A stretch of 64,000 bases of DNA. It comes from Actinoallomurus sp963799975 (GTDB taxonomy: Bacteria; Actinomycetota; Actinomycetes; Streptosporangiales; Streptosporangiaceae). Below, piece by piece: positions 18,915 to 28,940 of this stretch. The translations under genes and the position numbers were made by a program. Position 1 is the stretch's first letter; the number at the start of each line of letters is the position of its first letter. The notes under the pieces are model-generated. The model had not been told where the DNA came from. It saw nothing but the letters and a program-made list of their open reading frames with translations, and made no database searches. Location: contig CAWCZF010000006.1 of the NCBI GenBank assembly GCA_963799975.1, forward strand, positions 2,108,001 to 2,172,000. The letters run 5' to 3'.

Positions 18915-20108
18915 ATGACCAACATGCAGGCTGTTCGATCCGCCATCGCCGCGCTCGCGGTCCTGGCCGTGATCGCGGCGTGCAGCGGTTCGCACGACGA
19001 GAGCGGCGGTACGGCCAAACCGCCCTCCGCACGCCTGACGGCCCCGACGGACCCGCTCGCCACCTCGGCCGCCCCACCAGGCAACGGCACCGCGGCGTCG
19101 ATGGAGTCCTACCTCGCCGGGCTGGCCGCCAAGAAGCGGTTCACCGGTGCGGCATTGGTGATCCGGCACGGTCAAGTGCTCGTACGGTACGCGTTCGGGC
19201 AGGCCGACGCGGCCCGGCGCGTCCCCGTACGCCCGGACACCATCTTCCGTCTCGCCTCGGTCAGCAAGCAGTTCACCGCGATGCTGGTGCTCAAGCAGCG
19301 CGACCGCGGCCGGCTGCGCCTCGGCGACCCGATCTGCAAGTACGTCGTGCCGGCGTACGTCAGGACGTGCCCGAAGGCGTGGCGGCCCATCACGATCCGC
19401 GAGATCATCGCCCACACCTCCGGCATTCCCGACATCTCTGAGATGCCGGACTTCTTCCCGAAGCTCTCCAAGCCGACCACGACCCAGGAGATCATCAGCC
19501 GGTTCTCCGGCAAGCCGCTGGACTTCGCGCCGGGCACCCGATGGAAGTACAGCAACTCCGGCTACATCCTGGCCGGTGCGATCGTGGAGAAGGTGTCGCA
19601 CAAGTCCTACGGCGCCCTCCTGCACGACGACATCACCGGGCCGCTGGGCCTCCTGCACACCGGATACACCACCGGCTCCCCGCCGGCCGGGTACGCCAAG
19701 GGCTACCTCCGGCTCGGAGTCCCGGCCCCGCCGATCAACGGCTCGCAGGCCAACGCCGCCGGCGGTGTCTTCTCCGACGTGGACGACCTCGGCCGCTGGG
19801 ACCGGTCCTTCCGTACGACCCGGCTCGTCCCGGCAGCCACCGCCCGCGAGGCGTTCAGCCGCCTGTCGGGCTGCCCCGCGGGAGGCTGCCTCGACTCGCC
19901 GTCCAGCGGCTACGCGTTCGGCTGGCTGATCGACCGGCTGCGCGGCCACCGGTACATGTACCACCCGGGCCTGTTGCAGGGGTACCACGCGAGCAACGCC
20001 TACCTGCCCGACGACGACATCGCGGTGGTCGTGCTCAGCAACGTCCAGGACACCGACGTGAACGGCATCAACCGCCACCTGGCCACGCTCGCGCTGACCG
20101 GCCCCTAG
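18915..20108 (+). CDS. Serine beta-lactamase/D-alanyl-D-alanine carboxypeptidase-like lipoprotein (class C fold)
   Basis: A 397-residue exported protein. Residues 1-24 form a signal with lipobox VIAAC. The penicillin-recognising fold shows S-x-x-K (ASVSKQFTAM, near residue 113), the YSN motif (RWKYSNSGYIL) and the third motif as HPG (YMYHPGLLQGYHA) in place of KTG, which is typical of class C-like esterases/peptidases rather than true beta-lactamases. It may act on peptidoglycan peptides or ester substrates outside the cell. Convergent with the TetR gene; the two stop codons overlap by 4 bp. Confidence 0.85.
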   Translation: MTNMQAVRSAIAALAVLAVIAACSGSHDESGGTAKPPSARLTAPTDPLATSAAPPGNGTAASMESYLAGLAAKKRFTGAALVIRHGQVLVRYAFGQADAARRVPVRPDTIFRLASVSKQFTAMLVLKQRDRGRLRLGDPICKYVVPAYVRTCPKAWRPITIREIIAHTSGIPDISEMPDFFPKLSKPTTTQEIISRFSGKPLDFAPGTRWKYSNSGYILAGAIVEKVSHKSYGALLHDDITGPLGLLHTGYTTGSPPAGYAKGYLRLGVPAPPINGSQANAAGGVFSDVDDLGRWDRSFRTTRLVPAATAREAFSRLSGCPAGGCLDSPSSGYAFGWLIDRLRGHRYMYHPGLLQGYHASNAYLPDDDIAVVVLSNVQDTDVNGINRHLATLALTGP

Positions 20109-20719
20109 CCCGGCGCGCCGGCGCGCAGGCCGTCGAGGACCACGGCCAGCGCGCGGTCGCGCACCCGTGCGTCCGCGCCGGTGTGCCCGGCGGCCTGCGA
20201 GGCGCCGACCAGCAGGGTCATCACCTCCGCCGGGCCCACGTCCGTGCGTACCGCGCCGGCCTCCTGCGCGCGGCCCAGCAGGTCGGCCAGGGCGCGCTTG
20301 AGGTCGCGGCCGGTCTCGGCGGTGGTCTCGCGCACGTCCACGCCGGCCTCCAGCAGCGCGGCGGAGAAGGCGTTCTTGGTCGCGGCGTGGCCGACGACGC
20401 GGGCGAAGAATGTGAAGAACGCCTCGCCGGGATCCTGGGCGGCGGCCAGCGCGTCGGCCTCGACGGCCAGCTTCCGCAACCGCGTGACGTACACCGCCTC
20501 CAGCAGCGCCTCCTTGGTCGGGAAGTGCCGGAAGACGGTGCCCACGCCCACCCCCGCGGCGCGCGCGACCTCCTCGGTCGAGGCGGCGGTGCCGCGTACG
20601 TCGAAGACCGCCTCGGCCGCCTCCAGGACCCGTACGCGGTTGCGCAGCGCGTCCGCGCGCAGTGGCCGTCCCTCGCGCGGCGGCGTCACCGCGACCCTCT
20701 CGTTGACAACCGGAGTCAC
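20105..20719 (-). CDS. TetR-family transcriptional repressor
   Basis: A 204-residue TetR regulator with the N-terminal HTH (RVLEAAEAVFDVRGTAAST, VARAAGVGVGTVFRHFPTKEALLEAVY) and an all-helical C-terminal ligand domain. Start is GTG 20719 or the adjacent GTG 20722; both give TPVVNERVAV. It is divergent from the SnoaL-like pair and twin inverted repeats lie in the shared promoter region, so it very likely represses that pair and itself. Confidence 0.87.
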   Translation of the reverse strand: MTPVVNERVAVTPPREGRPLRADALRNRVRVLEAAEAVFDVRGTAASTEEVARAAGVGVGTVFRHFPTKEALLEAVYVTRLRKLAVEADALAAAQDPGEAFFTFFARVVGHAATKNAFSAALLEAGVDVRETTAETGRDLKRALADLLGRAQEAGAVRTDVGPAEVMTLLVGASQAAGHTGADARVRDRALAVVLDGLRAGAPG

Positions 20720-20755
20720 CACTCCATATCTTGGTCGAACCGGAGCGAGCACTCC
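20703..20755 (+). promoter_or_regulatory. Promoter and twin TetR operators for the SnoaL-like pair
   Basis: A consensus -35 TTGACA (20703-20708) is followed after 18 bases by TATCTT (20727-20732). Two copies of the palindrome GGAG-N6-CTCC lie at 20712-20725 and 20742-20755, exactly 30 bp apart (about three helical turns). The first sits between -35 and -10 and over the TetR start codon; the second is just downstream of -10. This is the expected pattern for a TetR repressor controlling both directions. Confidence 0.65.
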
Positions 20756-20791
20756 GATTGTATCTCCCTCACCGATCCCGAGGAGTTTCCC

Positions 20792-21220
20792 ATGACCGAT
20801 CCGACCAGCCCGCGCGCGGTGTTCGAGCGCCTCAGCGCGGGCATCTCCGCGGGGCGCTGGCACGAACTCGCCGGCCTGTACGCCGAGGACGCCGTGGTCG
20901 ACCAGCCGTTCCTGCCGGGCGCACGCGGTCACCTGGAGGGCCGCGAGACGATCCGCGCCCACTTCGCCGGGGCCGCCCGCATGGGCCTGAGCCTGGTGGC
21001 CGAGAACGTCGTCGTCCACGAGACCGCCGACCCGGAGGTGGTCATCGCCGAGTTCGACTACGACGTCACCGGCCCGGCCGGCACGGCCAGGGCCGCCAAC
21101 ATCCAGGTCCTGCGCGTATGCGGCGGGCTGATCGCGGCCACCCGCGATTACCACGACCACGTGGCGCTCGCCCGCGCGACCGGCGGGATCACGGCCCCGG
21201 CCGCCGGCGGGCACGCGTGA
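20792..21220 (+). CDS. SnoaL-like (NTF2-fold) protein 1
   Basis: A 142-residue NTF2-fold protein of the SnoaL-like/ketosteroid isomerase-related group. The pattern AVFERLSAGISAGRWHELAGLYAEDAVV at the N-terminus and VVHETADPEVVIAEFDY in the strands is typical. Such proteins are small cytoplasmic isomerases, cyclases or binding proteins; the exact substrate is unknown. ATG 20792 has AGGAG a few bases upstream. It is the first gene of a two-gene unit divergent from a TetR regulator, with which it shares an operator region. Confidence 0.8.
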   Translation: MTDPTSPRAVFERLSAGISAGRWHELAGLYAEDAVVDQPFLPGARGHLEGRETIRAHFAGAARMGLSLVAENVVVHETADPEVVIAEFDYDVTGPAGTARAANIQVLRVCGGLIAATRDYHDHVALARATGGITAPAAGGHA

Positions 21221-21612
21221 GGCCGCGCGAGGTTTTCGAGCGACTCGTCGAGGGCGTCACGCACGGCCGCTGGGCCGAGCTGCCCGGCCTGTACGCCGAG
21301 GACACCGTGGTGACGCATCCGATGTCGGGGCGGGAGCCGCTACGGGGGCGCGAGGCGCTGCGCCGCCACTTCGTCGACGGCGCCGGCCTGGGCCTGGAGC
21401 TGGCCGCACGCGACGTCGTCGTGCACGAGACTGCCGACCCGGAGGTGGTCATCGGCGAGTTCGCCTACGTGGGCCGGGTCTCGGCCACCGGCCGCGCCTT
21501 CACCATCCACAACGTCTTCGTGCTCCGCGTACGCGACGGCCTGATCGTGGAGTCCCGCGACTACGCCGACCACCAGGCCCTGGCCGCCGCGATCGGCTCG
21601 CCGCCGGAGTGA
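21217..21612 (+). CDS. SnoaL-like (NTF2-fold) protein 2, tandem paralogue
   Basis: A 131-residue paralogue of the preceding gene: VFERL, GRWAEL/GRWHEL, GLYAEDTVV, the RG-x-EALRRHF block and VVHETADPEVVIGEF line up over most of the length, so the pair arose by tandem duplication. The GTG start at 21217 overlaps the previous stop codon (GTGA), implying translational coupling. The two proteins may form a heterodimer, as NTF2-fold proteins often dimerise. Its end is only 4 bases from the convergent allantoicase stop. Confidence 0.8.
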   Translation: MRPREVFERLVEGVTHGRWAELPGLYAEDTVVTHPMSGREPLRGREALRRHFVDGAGLGLELAARDVVVHETADPEVVIGEFAYVGRVSATGRAFTIHNVFVLRVRDGLIVESRDYADHQALAAAIGSPPE

Positions 21613-21616
21613 CGGG

Positions 21617-22621
21617 TCAGGCGCACGCCTCCCAGCGGGCGCGCAGGCCGCGCTCGCCGTCCTCGGTCAGCGCGCCGTGGAGGCGCACACGGGCGAGGCC
21701 GCCGTCCGGGTAGACGTCCACGCGGGCGTGCGTGGCGGCGCGGGCACCCTCCAGCCGGAAGCGGTGCGCCGTGTCGGGCTGGAGCCGGGTGCGCGGCAGC
21801 AGGTCGAACCAGGCCGACTCGTCCCGCGGCGAGGCCGTACGCGCGTCGAGGCCGCGGATCCTGGCCGCGCCCGGCGCGTTGAACCGCAGGTTGGAGGTGT
21901 CGAGCTCGGCCAGCTGGACGACGCCCGCGCCGGCCAGCCGCAGCGTGATCCAGTCGTTGCCGTCGTCGCGGCGGCGCGCGGTCTCCCAGCCCTCGGCCTG
22001 GTGCCGGGCGAGACCGGGCATGATCACGTTCGTCGGCGAGGAGTAGAACATGTCCGAGCAGCCGGTGACCGCCGCGCCGTTGGCGAGCGCGGCGAGGTCG
22101 ACGGTGAGCCCGGCGAGCAGCCGCGGGTCCGGCACGACCTCGCCGTGCACCCGCAGCCGCGCCACCCCGCCATCGGGGTGGATCGCGAGGCGCACATGCG
22201 TGAAGCGCCGGTCCGCCGCGACGGCGAACTCCTGCGCCGCGTCGCCGGTCAGCGGGCTGCGCGGCACGATCTCGGTCCAGCCGGTCAGTTCGCCGGCCGC
22301 CGGGTGGCCCTCGGCCGCGCACGCCTCGACCGTGGCATGCGCCGGGTGGTTGCCCGTGAACCAGGCGGTGTCGATCACCACGCCGCGGATCACGCCCGGC
22401 AGGCCGAGCCGTACGACCGCCCAGTCGTGCCCCGGCATGCGCCGGCGGCGGGTCTCCCAGCCGTCGTACTCCTGGCCCTTGGCCCCGAACGTGTGCGGGC
22501 GAAAGTCCGGCGGCCCGGGGTTGAGGAGGTTCTCCTTGGCGGCGAAGGACTCGTCGCTCGCCGCCATCACGGTGCCGCCGAGCGTGCGCAGCGCCAGGTC
22601 GGGCAGTTCGGTGAAGCTCAC
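21617..22621 (-). CDS. alc: Allantoicase
   Basis: A 334-residue allantoicase that hydrolyses allantoate to ureidoglycolate and urea. It consists of two homologous jelly-roll-like repeats: repeat 1 has KENLLNPG, YDGWETRRRR and HDWAVVRLGLPG, repeat 2 has CSDMFYSSPTNVIMPG, EGWETARRRDDGNDWITLRLAG. No frameshift. ATG 22621 overlaps the allantoinase stop (ATGA). It is the last gene of the purine catabolism operon. The pathway's next enzyme, ureidoglycolate lyase, is not in the window. Confidence 0.92.
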   Translation of the reverse strand: MSFTELPDLALRTLGGTVMAASDESFAAKENLLNPGPPDFRPHTFGAKGQEYDGWETRRRRMPGHDWAVVRLGLPGVIRGVVIDTAWFTGNHPAHATVEACAAEGHPAAGELTGWTEIVPRSPLTGDAAQEFAVAADRRFTHVRLAIHPDGGVARLRVHGEVVPDPRLLAGLTVDLAALANGAAVTGCSDMFYSSPTNVIMPGLARHQAEGWETARRRDDGNDWITLRLAGAGVVQLAELDTSNLRFNAPGAARIRGLDARTASPRDESAWFDLLPRTRLQPDTAHRFRLEGARAATHARVDVYPDGGLARVRLHGALTEDGERGLRARWEACA

Positions 22622-23919
22622 GGTTCTCTCCTCAGCAGCCGGCCGGGCGTGTCCGCCGCGCCGCGCAGCCAGACGGTCTCCACCACCCCGGTCAGCGCGC
22701 GCCCGGCGTACGGCGTCACGGGGTGCCGCTGGCGCAGTTCGGCCGGGTCGACCGTGAACGCGCGGCCGGGGTCGAACGCGACGAGGTCGGCGTCGCGGCC
22801 GACGGCGATGCGGCCCTTGGCGGCGAGCCCGGCCAGCTCCGCGGGTCCATCGGCCATCCAGCAGGCGACGTCGGCCAGCTGTGGCCGCGCTCGCGCGCCG
22901 CGCTCCAGACCACCGGCAGGCCGAGTTGCAGCGAGGAGATCCCGCCCCAGGCGGTGTCGAAGCCGCCGGCCTTCAGCTCGGGCACGCACGGCGAGTGGTC
23001 GGAGACCACGCAGCCGAGCACGCCGTCCGCCAGGCCCGCCCAGAGCCGCTCCCGGTTGCCGGCCTCGCGTATCGGCGGGCAGCACTTGAACTCGGTGCCG
23101 CCGTCCGGGACCTCCTCGGCGCTCAGCGTGAGGTAGTGCGGGCAGGTCTCCGCGCTGATCGGGACGCCTCCTCGCGCCAGGCCCGCAGGCTCGCCAGCGA
23201 GCCCGCGTCGGACAGGTGCACGACGTGGGTACGGCAGCCCGTCTCGCGGCTGAGCCGGGCGACCAGCGCGACGGCGGCGCCCTCCGCCTCGCGGGGCCGG
23301 GAGGCGAGGAACTCCGCGTAGCCGGGCCCCGCGGGCTCCGACAGCGACCCGGGGTCCTCGGCGTGCACGATCAGCAGCCCGCCGAACGACGCGATCTCGG
23401 TCATCGCGGCCTTTATGCCGTTCTCGTCCAGGGCCGGGAACTCATCCACGCCGGACGGCGACACGAAGCATTTGAAGCCGAACACGCCCGCCTCGTGCAG
23501 GGGGCGCAGGTCGGCGAGGTTGCCGGGGATCGCACCGCCCCAGAACCCGACGTCGACCGCGCACGCGTCACGGCCGCGGTCCGTTTGACGCCGAGCGCGG
23601 CGACGGTGACGGTCGGCGGCAGGGAGTTCAGCGGCATGTCCACGATCGTGGTCACGCCGCCCGCCGCCGCGGCGCGGGTGGCGGTGGCGAACCCCTCCCA
23701 CTCGGTACGGCCCGGCTCGTTGACGTGCACGTGGGTGTCGACCAGGCCGGGCAGCAGCGCGACGTCGCCCAGGTCGGTGTCCTCCTCGGTCGGGAGCACG
23801 GCGGCGTACTCCCCCACCGCGGCGATCCGGCCGTCGCGCACGGCCACCGCCGCGGGCCGCTCGCCGCCCGGCAGCACCGCGCGCCGGGACCGGACCACCA
23901 GGTCGTACGGCCCGTTCAC
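22618..23919 (-). CDS. allB: Allantoinase, three frameshifts
   Basis: A ~435-residue amidohydrolase that opens the allantoin ring to allantoate. Ordered motifs are DTHVHVNEPGR (metal HxH), GFKCFVSPSGVDEFP (carboxylated Lys region), LIVHAED, THVVHLSDA, SAETCPHYLTL and VVSDHSPC. The frame changes at about 23570, 23160 and 22880, each consistent with one missing base, and in every case conserved sequence resumes at once. Start GTG 23919 overlaps the glycerate kinase stop (GTGA) and the stop overlaps allantoicase (ATGA). Either indels in the assembly or a recently inactivated gene. Confidence 0.85.
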
Positions 23920-25055
23920 CCGCCCGTCCCGTCGTCGGCGAGCCACGCGTGCCCGATCCGCTCGGCCAGGCGTTCGAGGAGCGGGCCCGCCCGCCTGAGA
24001 CTGCGGGCGCGGTCCGGCTCGACCTCGGTGAGCGCGTACGCCCCGGCGAACCCGGCGGCCCGCAGTTCCTCCGCCGAGAGCGTGTTCCGCCCGGTCACCG
24101 CGACCACCGGCACACCGGCCTTCCCGGCCGCGCGCGCCACGCCCATCGGCGCCTTGCCCAGCAGCGTCTGGCGGTCCAGCGCGCCCTCGCCGGTGATGAC
24201 CAGGCGCGCCCCCGCGAGATGATCGGCGAAGCCGAGCAGGTCGAGCAGGTGGTCGATGCCCGGCTCGACCGTGGCGGACAGAAACGCCATCGCACCGAAC
24301 CCGGCGCCGCCCGCCGCCCCCGCGCCCGGCCGGTCCGCCGCCGCGTACGCCGAGGTCGCGCCGTACGACGGCGTCCAGGCGCGCCAGGCCGTCCTCCAGC
24401 GCCCGTACCTGGGCCGGGCCCGCGCCCTTCTGCGGGCCGAAGACGTGCGCCGCGCCGTCCGTGCCGAGCAGCGGACTGTCCACGTCGCTCGCGACGACCA
24501 CCGCGAACCCGGTCACCAGATCGGTCACGTCGACGCGGTCCAGGTCGCGCAGTGCCGCGCCGCCGGGCGGCAGGTCGCGGCCGTCCGCGTCGAGGAACCG
24601 CGCCCCGAGCGCGGCCGCCATGCCCGCGCCGCCGTCGGTGCAGGCGCTGCCGCCGAGGCCGAGCACGATCCGGCGTGCCCCGGCGCGCACGGCGTCGCCG
24701 ATCAGCTCGCCGGTGCCGCGGCTGGTGGCGGTCAGCGGCTCGACGCCGCCCGCCGGGCAGTACCCGCAGGCCGGACGCCTCGGCCAGCTCGACCACGGCC
24801 ACCTCGCCGCGCACGGCGTAGGAGGCCGTCAGCGGCACGCCGGTCGGCCCGGTCACGCGCGCGCGTACGCGGGAGAAGCCGGCGGCCTCCGCGGCGTCCA
24901 CGGTGCCCTCGCCGCCGTCGGCGACGGGAAGCTCGACGCAGCGGCACGCCGGCCCGCACGCGCCGCAGGCCAGCGGCGATGCGCGCGGCCGCCTCCGGCG
25001 CGCCCAGCGAGCCCTTGAACTTGTCCGGCGCGATCACCACGTGCCCGCCGGTCAC
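23916..25055 (-). CDS. glxK: Glycerate 2-kinase (GarK/GlxK family), several frameshifts
   Basis: About 379 residues of a glycerate kinase, phosphorylating glycerate made from glyoxylate via tartronate semialdehyde, and so linking allantoin breakdown to central carbon flow. Seen in order: VIAPDKFKGSLGAPEAAARIA, ELPVADGGEGTVDAAEAAG, VEPLTATSRGTGELI, IVLGLGGSACTDGGAGMAAALG, SDVDSPLLG, GAGFGAMAFLSA, LVITGEGALDRQTLLGKAP, VAVTGRN. Frame changes at about 24940, 24750 and 24350 each look like one extra base. GTG 25055 lies inside a GTGA overlap with the deaminase stop. No glyoxylate carboligase or tartronate semialdehyde reductase gene is visible here. Confidence 0.83.
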
Positions 25056-26407
25056 GACGTCGCCGATCAGCCGGGCACGCGCGCGCACGCCCGCGCGCGC
25101 CGGGTCGGACACGCCGGTCCGCAGCTCGCCGCGCTCGACGACGGTGCGCCCGCCGACGAGCAGCAGGTCCAGCGGCGGCACCGGGCCGAACACGAGCGCG
25201 CAGACCGGGTCCGCGACCGCCGCGCGGTAGCCGTCGACTCGCCAGACCGCGAGGTCGGCGAGCTTGCCGGGCTCGAGCGTGCCGATCTCGTCCTGGCGGC
25301 CGAGGCACCGCGCGCCGCCGAGCGTGCCCAGCTCCAGCGCCTGCCGTGCGGTCAGCGCGCGCGGCCCGCGTACCGCGCGCTGGAAGAGCAGGGCCTGCCG
25401 CAGCTCGCCCGCGAGGGAGGTCAGCTCGCTGGAGGCCGCGCCGTCGACGCCGAGGCCGACCGGCGCGCCCGCCGCCAGCAGGTCGGCGACCCGCGCGATG
25501 CCCGCGCCGAGCCGCCCGTTGGAGCTGGGGCAGTGCGCCGTGCCGGTGCCGGTCGCGGCGAACCGCCGGATGTCGTCGTCGTGCAGGTGCACGCAGTGCG
25601 CGAACCACACGTCGGAGCCGAGCCAGCCGAGCTTTTCCATGTACTCGCCCGGCGTGCAGCCGAACTGCTCGCGGCAGTGCTCCTCCTCGTCGAGGGTCTC
25701 GGCGAGGTGGGTGTGCAGGCGCACGCCCTTGCGGCGGGCGAGCGCGGCGGCCCCGGTCATCAGCTCCTCGCTCACCGAGAACGGCGAGCAGGGCGCGACG
25801 GCCACGCGCAGCATCGAGGAGAACGACGGGTCGTGGTAGGCGTCGATGGCCGCCTCGGTGGCGGCCAGGATCTCGTCGCGGTCCTCGACGATCTCGTCGG
25901 GCGGCAGCCCGCCGTAGGAGCGGCCGCGGTCCATCGACCCGCGGCACGGGTGGAACCGGACGTGCAGGTCGCGCGCCGCGCGTACCTCGGCCTCGAACAG
26001 GTCGCCGCGGCCCTTGGGGAACACGTAGTGGTGGTCGGTGCTGGTCGTGCAGCCGCTCAGCGCCAGCCAGCCGAGCCCGGCGGCGGCCGCGTCGTGTACG
26101 ACCTCGGCGTCGATCGCGCGCCCACGTGTCGTACAGGCCGGTCAGCCACTCGAACAGCGTGGAGTCCTGGTAGAGCCCCTGCGTCGCCCACTGGTAGAGG
26201 TGGTGGTGGGTGTTGACCAGGCCGGGCGTCACGAGGCAGCCGCGTCCGTCGATCCGGCGCGCCGTCTCCGCGACCGGAGCGGGCCCGGCGCCGACCGCGG
26301 CGATCCGGTCGCCCTCGACCACGACGTGCCCGACCGCGATCTCCGGGCCGCCGACCGGGGCGATGTGCGGCGTTCTCGATGACGACGCTCTCGGCCACCG
26401 GGGTCAC
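25052..26407 (-). CDS. 8-oxoguanine deaminase-like amidohydrolase, frameshifted
   Basis: A ~450-residue metal-dependent amidohydrolase of the TrzN/AtzA-like group whose actinomycete members beside xanthine dehydrogenase genes are annotated as 8-oxoguanine deaminase (8-oxoguanine to urate plus ammonia), which would feed the operon's urate step. Motifs: LVNTHHHLYQWATQG (HxH), GCTTSTDHHYVFP, LHTHLAETLDEE, DVWFAHCVHL, GLGVDGAASSE. Frame changes at ~26370 and ~26120; a further one near the C-terminus is implied because the conserved frame runs without a stop into the glycerate kinase frame, whereas the expected stop lies in the GTGA at 25052-25055. GTG 26407 overlaps the 2Fe-2S subunit stop. Confidence 0.78.
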
Positions 26408-26877
26408 GTGCCCGCCTTCCGCGCCGCCGCGAGGCGTACGGCGTCGAGGATCTTCTCATAGCCCGTGCAGCGGCACAGGTTGCCGGCGAGGGCCTCGCGG
26501 ATCTCCGCGTCGGAGGGCTCCGGCGTCGCGCTCGATCAGGTCGTGCGCCTGGACCAGCAGGCCCGGCGTGCAGAACCCGCACTGCACGGCGCCCGGCCTC
26601 GACGAACGCCTGCTGGATCGGCGCCAGCCGGTCGCCCTCGGCCAGGCCCTCGACCGTGCGTACCGTGACGGCCCTCGGCCTGCCCGGCGGCGACGAGGCA
26701 CGAGCAGACCGGCGTGCCGTCGAGGTAGACCGTGCAGGAGCCGCATTCGCCCTGCTCGCAGGCGTTCTTGGAGCCCGGCAGGCCCATCCGCTCGCGCAGG
26801 ACGTACAGCAGGCTCTCGCCCTCCCAGACGTCGTCCACGGTCTCGCGCGTGCCGTTGACGGTGAAACTCACCCGCAT
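26404..26877 (-). CDS. Xanthine dehydrogenase 2Fe-2S subunit, frameshifted
   Basis: A ~157-residue small subunit of a molybdenum hydroxylase. The plant-type ferredoxin cluster is seen in ACEQGECGSCTVYLDGTPVC (four Cys) and the second cluster in VQCGFCTPGLL plus NLCRCTGYEKI. It would pass electrons from the Mo centre to the FAD subunit. The frame changes between these blocks (around 26670-26690, 26590 and 26520). ATG 26877 overlaps the FAD subunit stop (ATGA). Oddly, no Mo-binding large subunit follows; the next gene is the deaminase. Confidence 0.83.
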
Positions 26878-27754
26878 CAGGCGCCTCCCTCTCCCGTACG
26901 GCCCGCGCGGTGGTCGCGCCAGGCCCAGGTCAGCGTGCGCCGCGCCATCACCGACAGGGCGTGGCGCCGGTAGGCGGCGGTGCCGCGCACGTCGTCGATC
27001 GGCGCGGCGGCCGCCGCGACCAGCGCGCCGAACTCCCGCGCCACCGCGTCGTCCAGCGGACCGTCCCAGTCGAGCTCGCGCGCGAGCGAACTCCTCGGCC
27101 GCCGTGGCGCGCAGCGGCGTCGGGGCGGCCGAGCCGATGCCCGTGCCGACCCGCCGCTCGCCCGGGTGCAGCGCGACCGCGAACGAGCAGACCGCGATCA
27201 CCATCGCGTTGCGCGTGCCGATCTTGGAGAAGTGCTGCGCCCCGGCCGCGGGCGCCATCCAGAACGCGCGGATCAGCTCGTCCGGCTCCAGCCGCGCTCC
27301 GCTTGACGCCCGTGTAGAAGTCCGCCGCCGGGATCATGCGGACGCCGCGCACCGACTCGACCTCGATCACGGCGTCCCCGGCGAGCAGCGGCGGATGGCT
27401 GTCGCCGGCCGGGGACGCGGCGCCGAGGTTGCCGCCGACCGTGCCGCGGTTGCGGATCTGCGGCGAGCCGACCGTACGCGCGGCCTGTGCCAGGCCCGGC
27501 AGGCGGTCGCCGAGCGACGTCGATGATGATCGGGTGTACGTCACGCCCGAGCCGACCCGCAGCATGCTCTCGGCGGTGCTCCCAGCCGGTCAGCTCGCTC
27601 GACGCGGCCCAGGTCGAGCAGGACGCCGGGGCGGCGCATGTCGAAGTTCAGCTCGACCATGACGTCGGTGCCGCCCTGGATCGGGCGCGGCCTCCGGGTG
27701 CTCGGCCTTGGCGGCGAGCGCGTCCGCCCAGGTCGCGGGTTGCAGGAACTCCAT
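26876..27754 (-). CDS. Xanthine dehydrogenase FAD-binding subunit, frameshifted
   Basis: A ~292-residue FAD-binding (CO-dehydrogenase flavoprotein-like) subunit. It starts MEFLQPATWADALAAKAE, continues with a GGTDVMVELNF flavin motif in another frame, VGSGVTYTR, then VGSPQIRNRGTVGGNLGAASPAGD (second FAD motif), FWMAPAAGAQHFSKIGTRNAM and a C-terminal domain ending VMARRTLTWAWRDHRAG. About six one-base frame changes occur (near 27690, 27600, 27520, 27300, 27090 and 26970-27260), the densest in the window, yet every block is well conserved. It starts 4 bases after the urate oxidase stop. Confidence 0.8.
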
Positions 27755-27758
27755 GTCG

Positions 27759-28629
27759 TCAGCTCCAGGCCGTACCGGCGCCGGGCGCGCCGTCACGCAG
27801 GACGGCGCCCTCGATCAGCCCGTACGGCCGGTCGGCGGCGAAGAACACCTCGTTCTCGTTGTCCAGGCCGAAGGGCTGGAGGTCGACGACGAAGTGGTGC
27901 TTGTTGGGCAGCGACAGGCGTACCTCGCACACGCCCGGCAGCGCGTCGAGCACCCGGTCGCCCATGGCGTACAGGGTCTGCTGCAGCGAGAGGCTGTAGG
28001 TGCCGGCGAAGGCCGCCAGCAGGCTCTCCCGCGCCGCCGGGTAGGACTCCTCCCAGTCGGCGTCCGCGGTACGCGTGCCGCCACTGGGCGGCCACCTCGG
28101 TGGCCAGGATCCGGTCGCGGGTCTCGGGCAGCGTCGTGTACTCGTCCTTGACGTAGCCCCAGAACTCCGAGTCCGCCGGAGTTGAGCACGACGAGGTCGC
28201 TCACGCCCGAGACGACGTGCGTGCCCTCGTCGCCGTGGTGCACCACCGCGGTGCGCGTCTCGCCGCCGCGGCGCACGAACGAGTGGCCGCCGTCGCCGAT
28301 GCGCTCCCAGGCGTGCTCCTCGATCGCGACCCGCGCGTGGTGGATCGTCGGCTGGGAGGCCACGAAGTGCCGGGCGAGCACCAGACCGAACCCCTCGGGC
28401 GAGTCGATGCCGTGCTCGCGCGCGAACGCGAAGACGGTGTTCTTCTGCGTGTCCGTCGCGAGCACCGCGGAGTTGTCGCCCGTACAGGTGGACCGCCTCC
28501 ATGTCGCCGGAGAGCGCGACGCGAGACCGTCAGGTCCCTGATGTGGTGGACGTCGCCGTCACGCGTGACCCGTACGACGTGGGTCTCGGCCTTGCCGTAG
28601 CGGTTGGGGCCGAGCCGGCTCCGTGACAT
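27759..28629 (-). CDS. uox: Urate oxidase (uricase), frameshifted
   Basis: A ~289-residue cofactor-free uricase converting urate to 5-hydroxyisourate. Ordered family motifs: RYGKAETHVVRVTRDG (catalytic Lys region), DNSAVLATDTQKNTVFAFA (catalytic Thr region), HARVAIEEHAWERI, SDLVVLNS, EFWGYVKDEYTTLPET, SLSLQQTLYAMG and LPNKHHFVVDLQPFG (active-site His). Frame changes occur near 28520, 28480, 28180 and 28080. ATG 28629 has a GGGGGAG ribosome site and begins 1 base after the HIU hydrolase stop, so substrate and product enzymes are co-expressed. Confidence 0.87.
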
Positions 28630-28630
28630 G

Positions 28631-28936
<306 letters not shown>

Positions 28937-28940
<4 letters not shown>

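Noticed and set aside
18915..20108. Antibiotic-resistance beta-lactamase
   Set aside because: The third motif is HPG rather than KTG and it is a lipoprotein, so an esterase/peptidase of the same fold is more likely.
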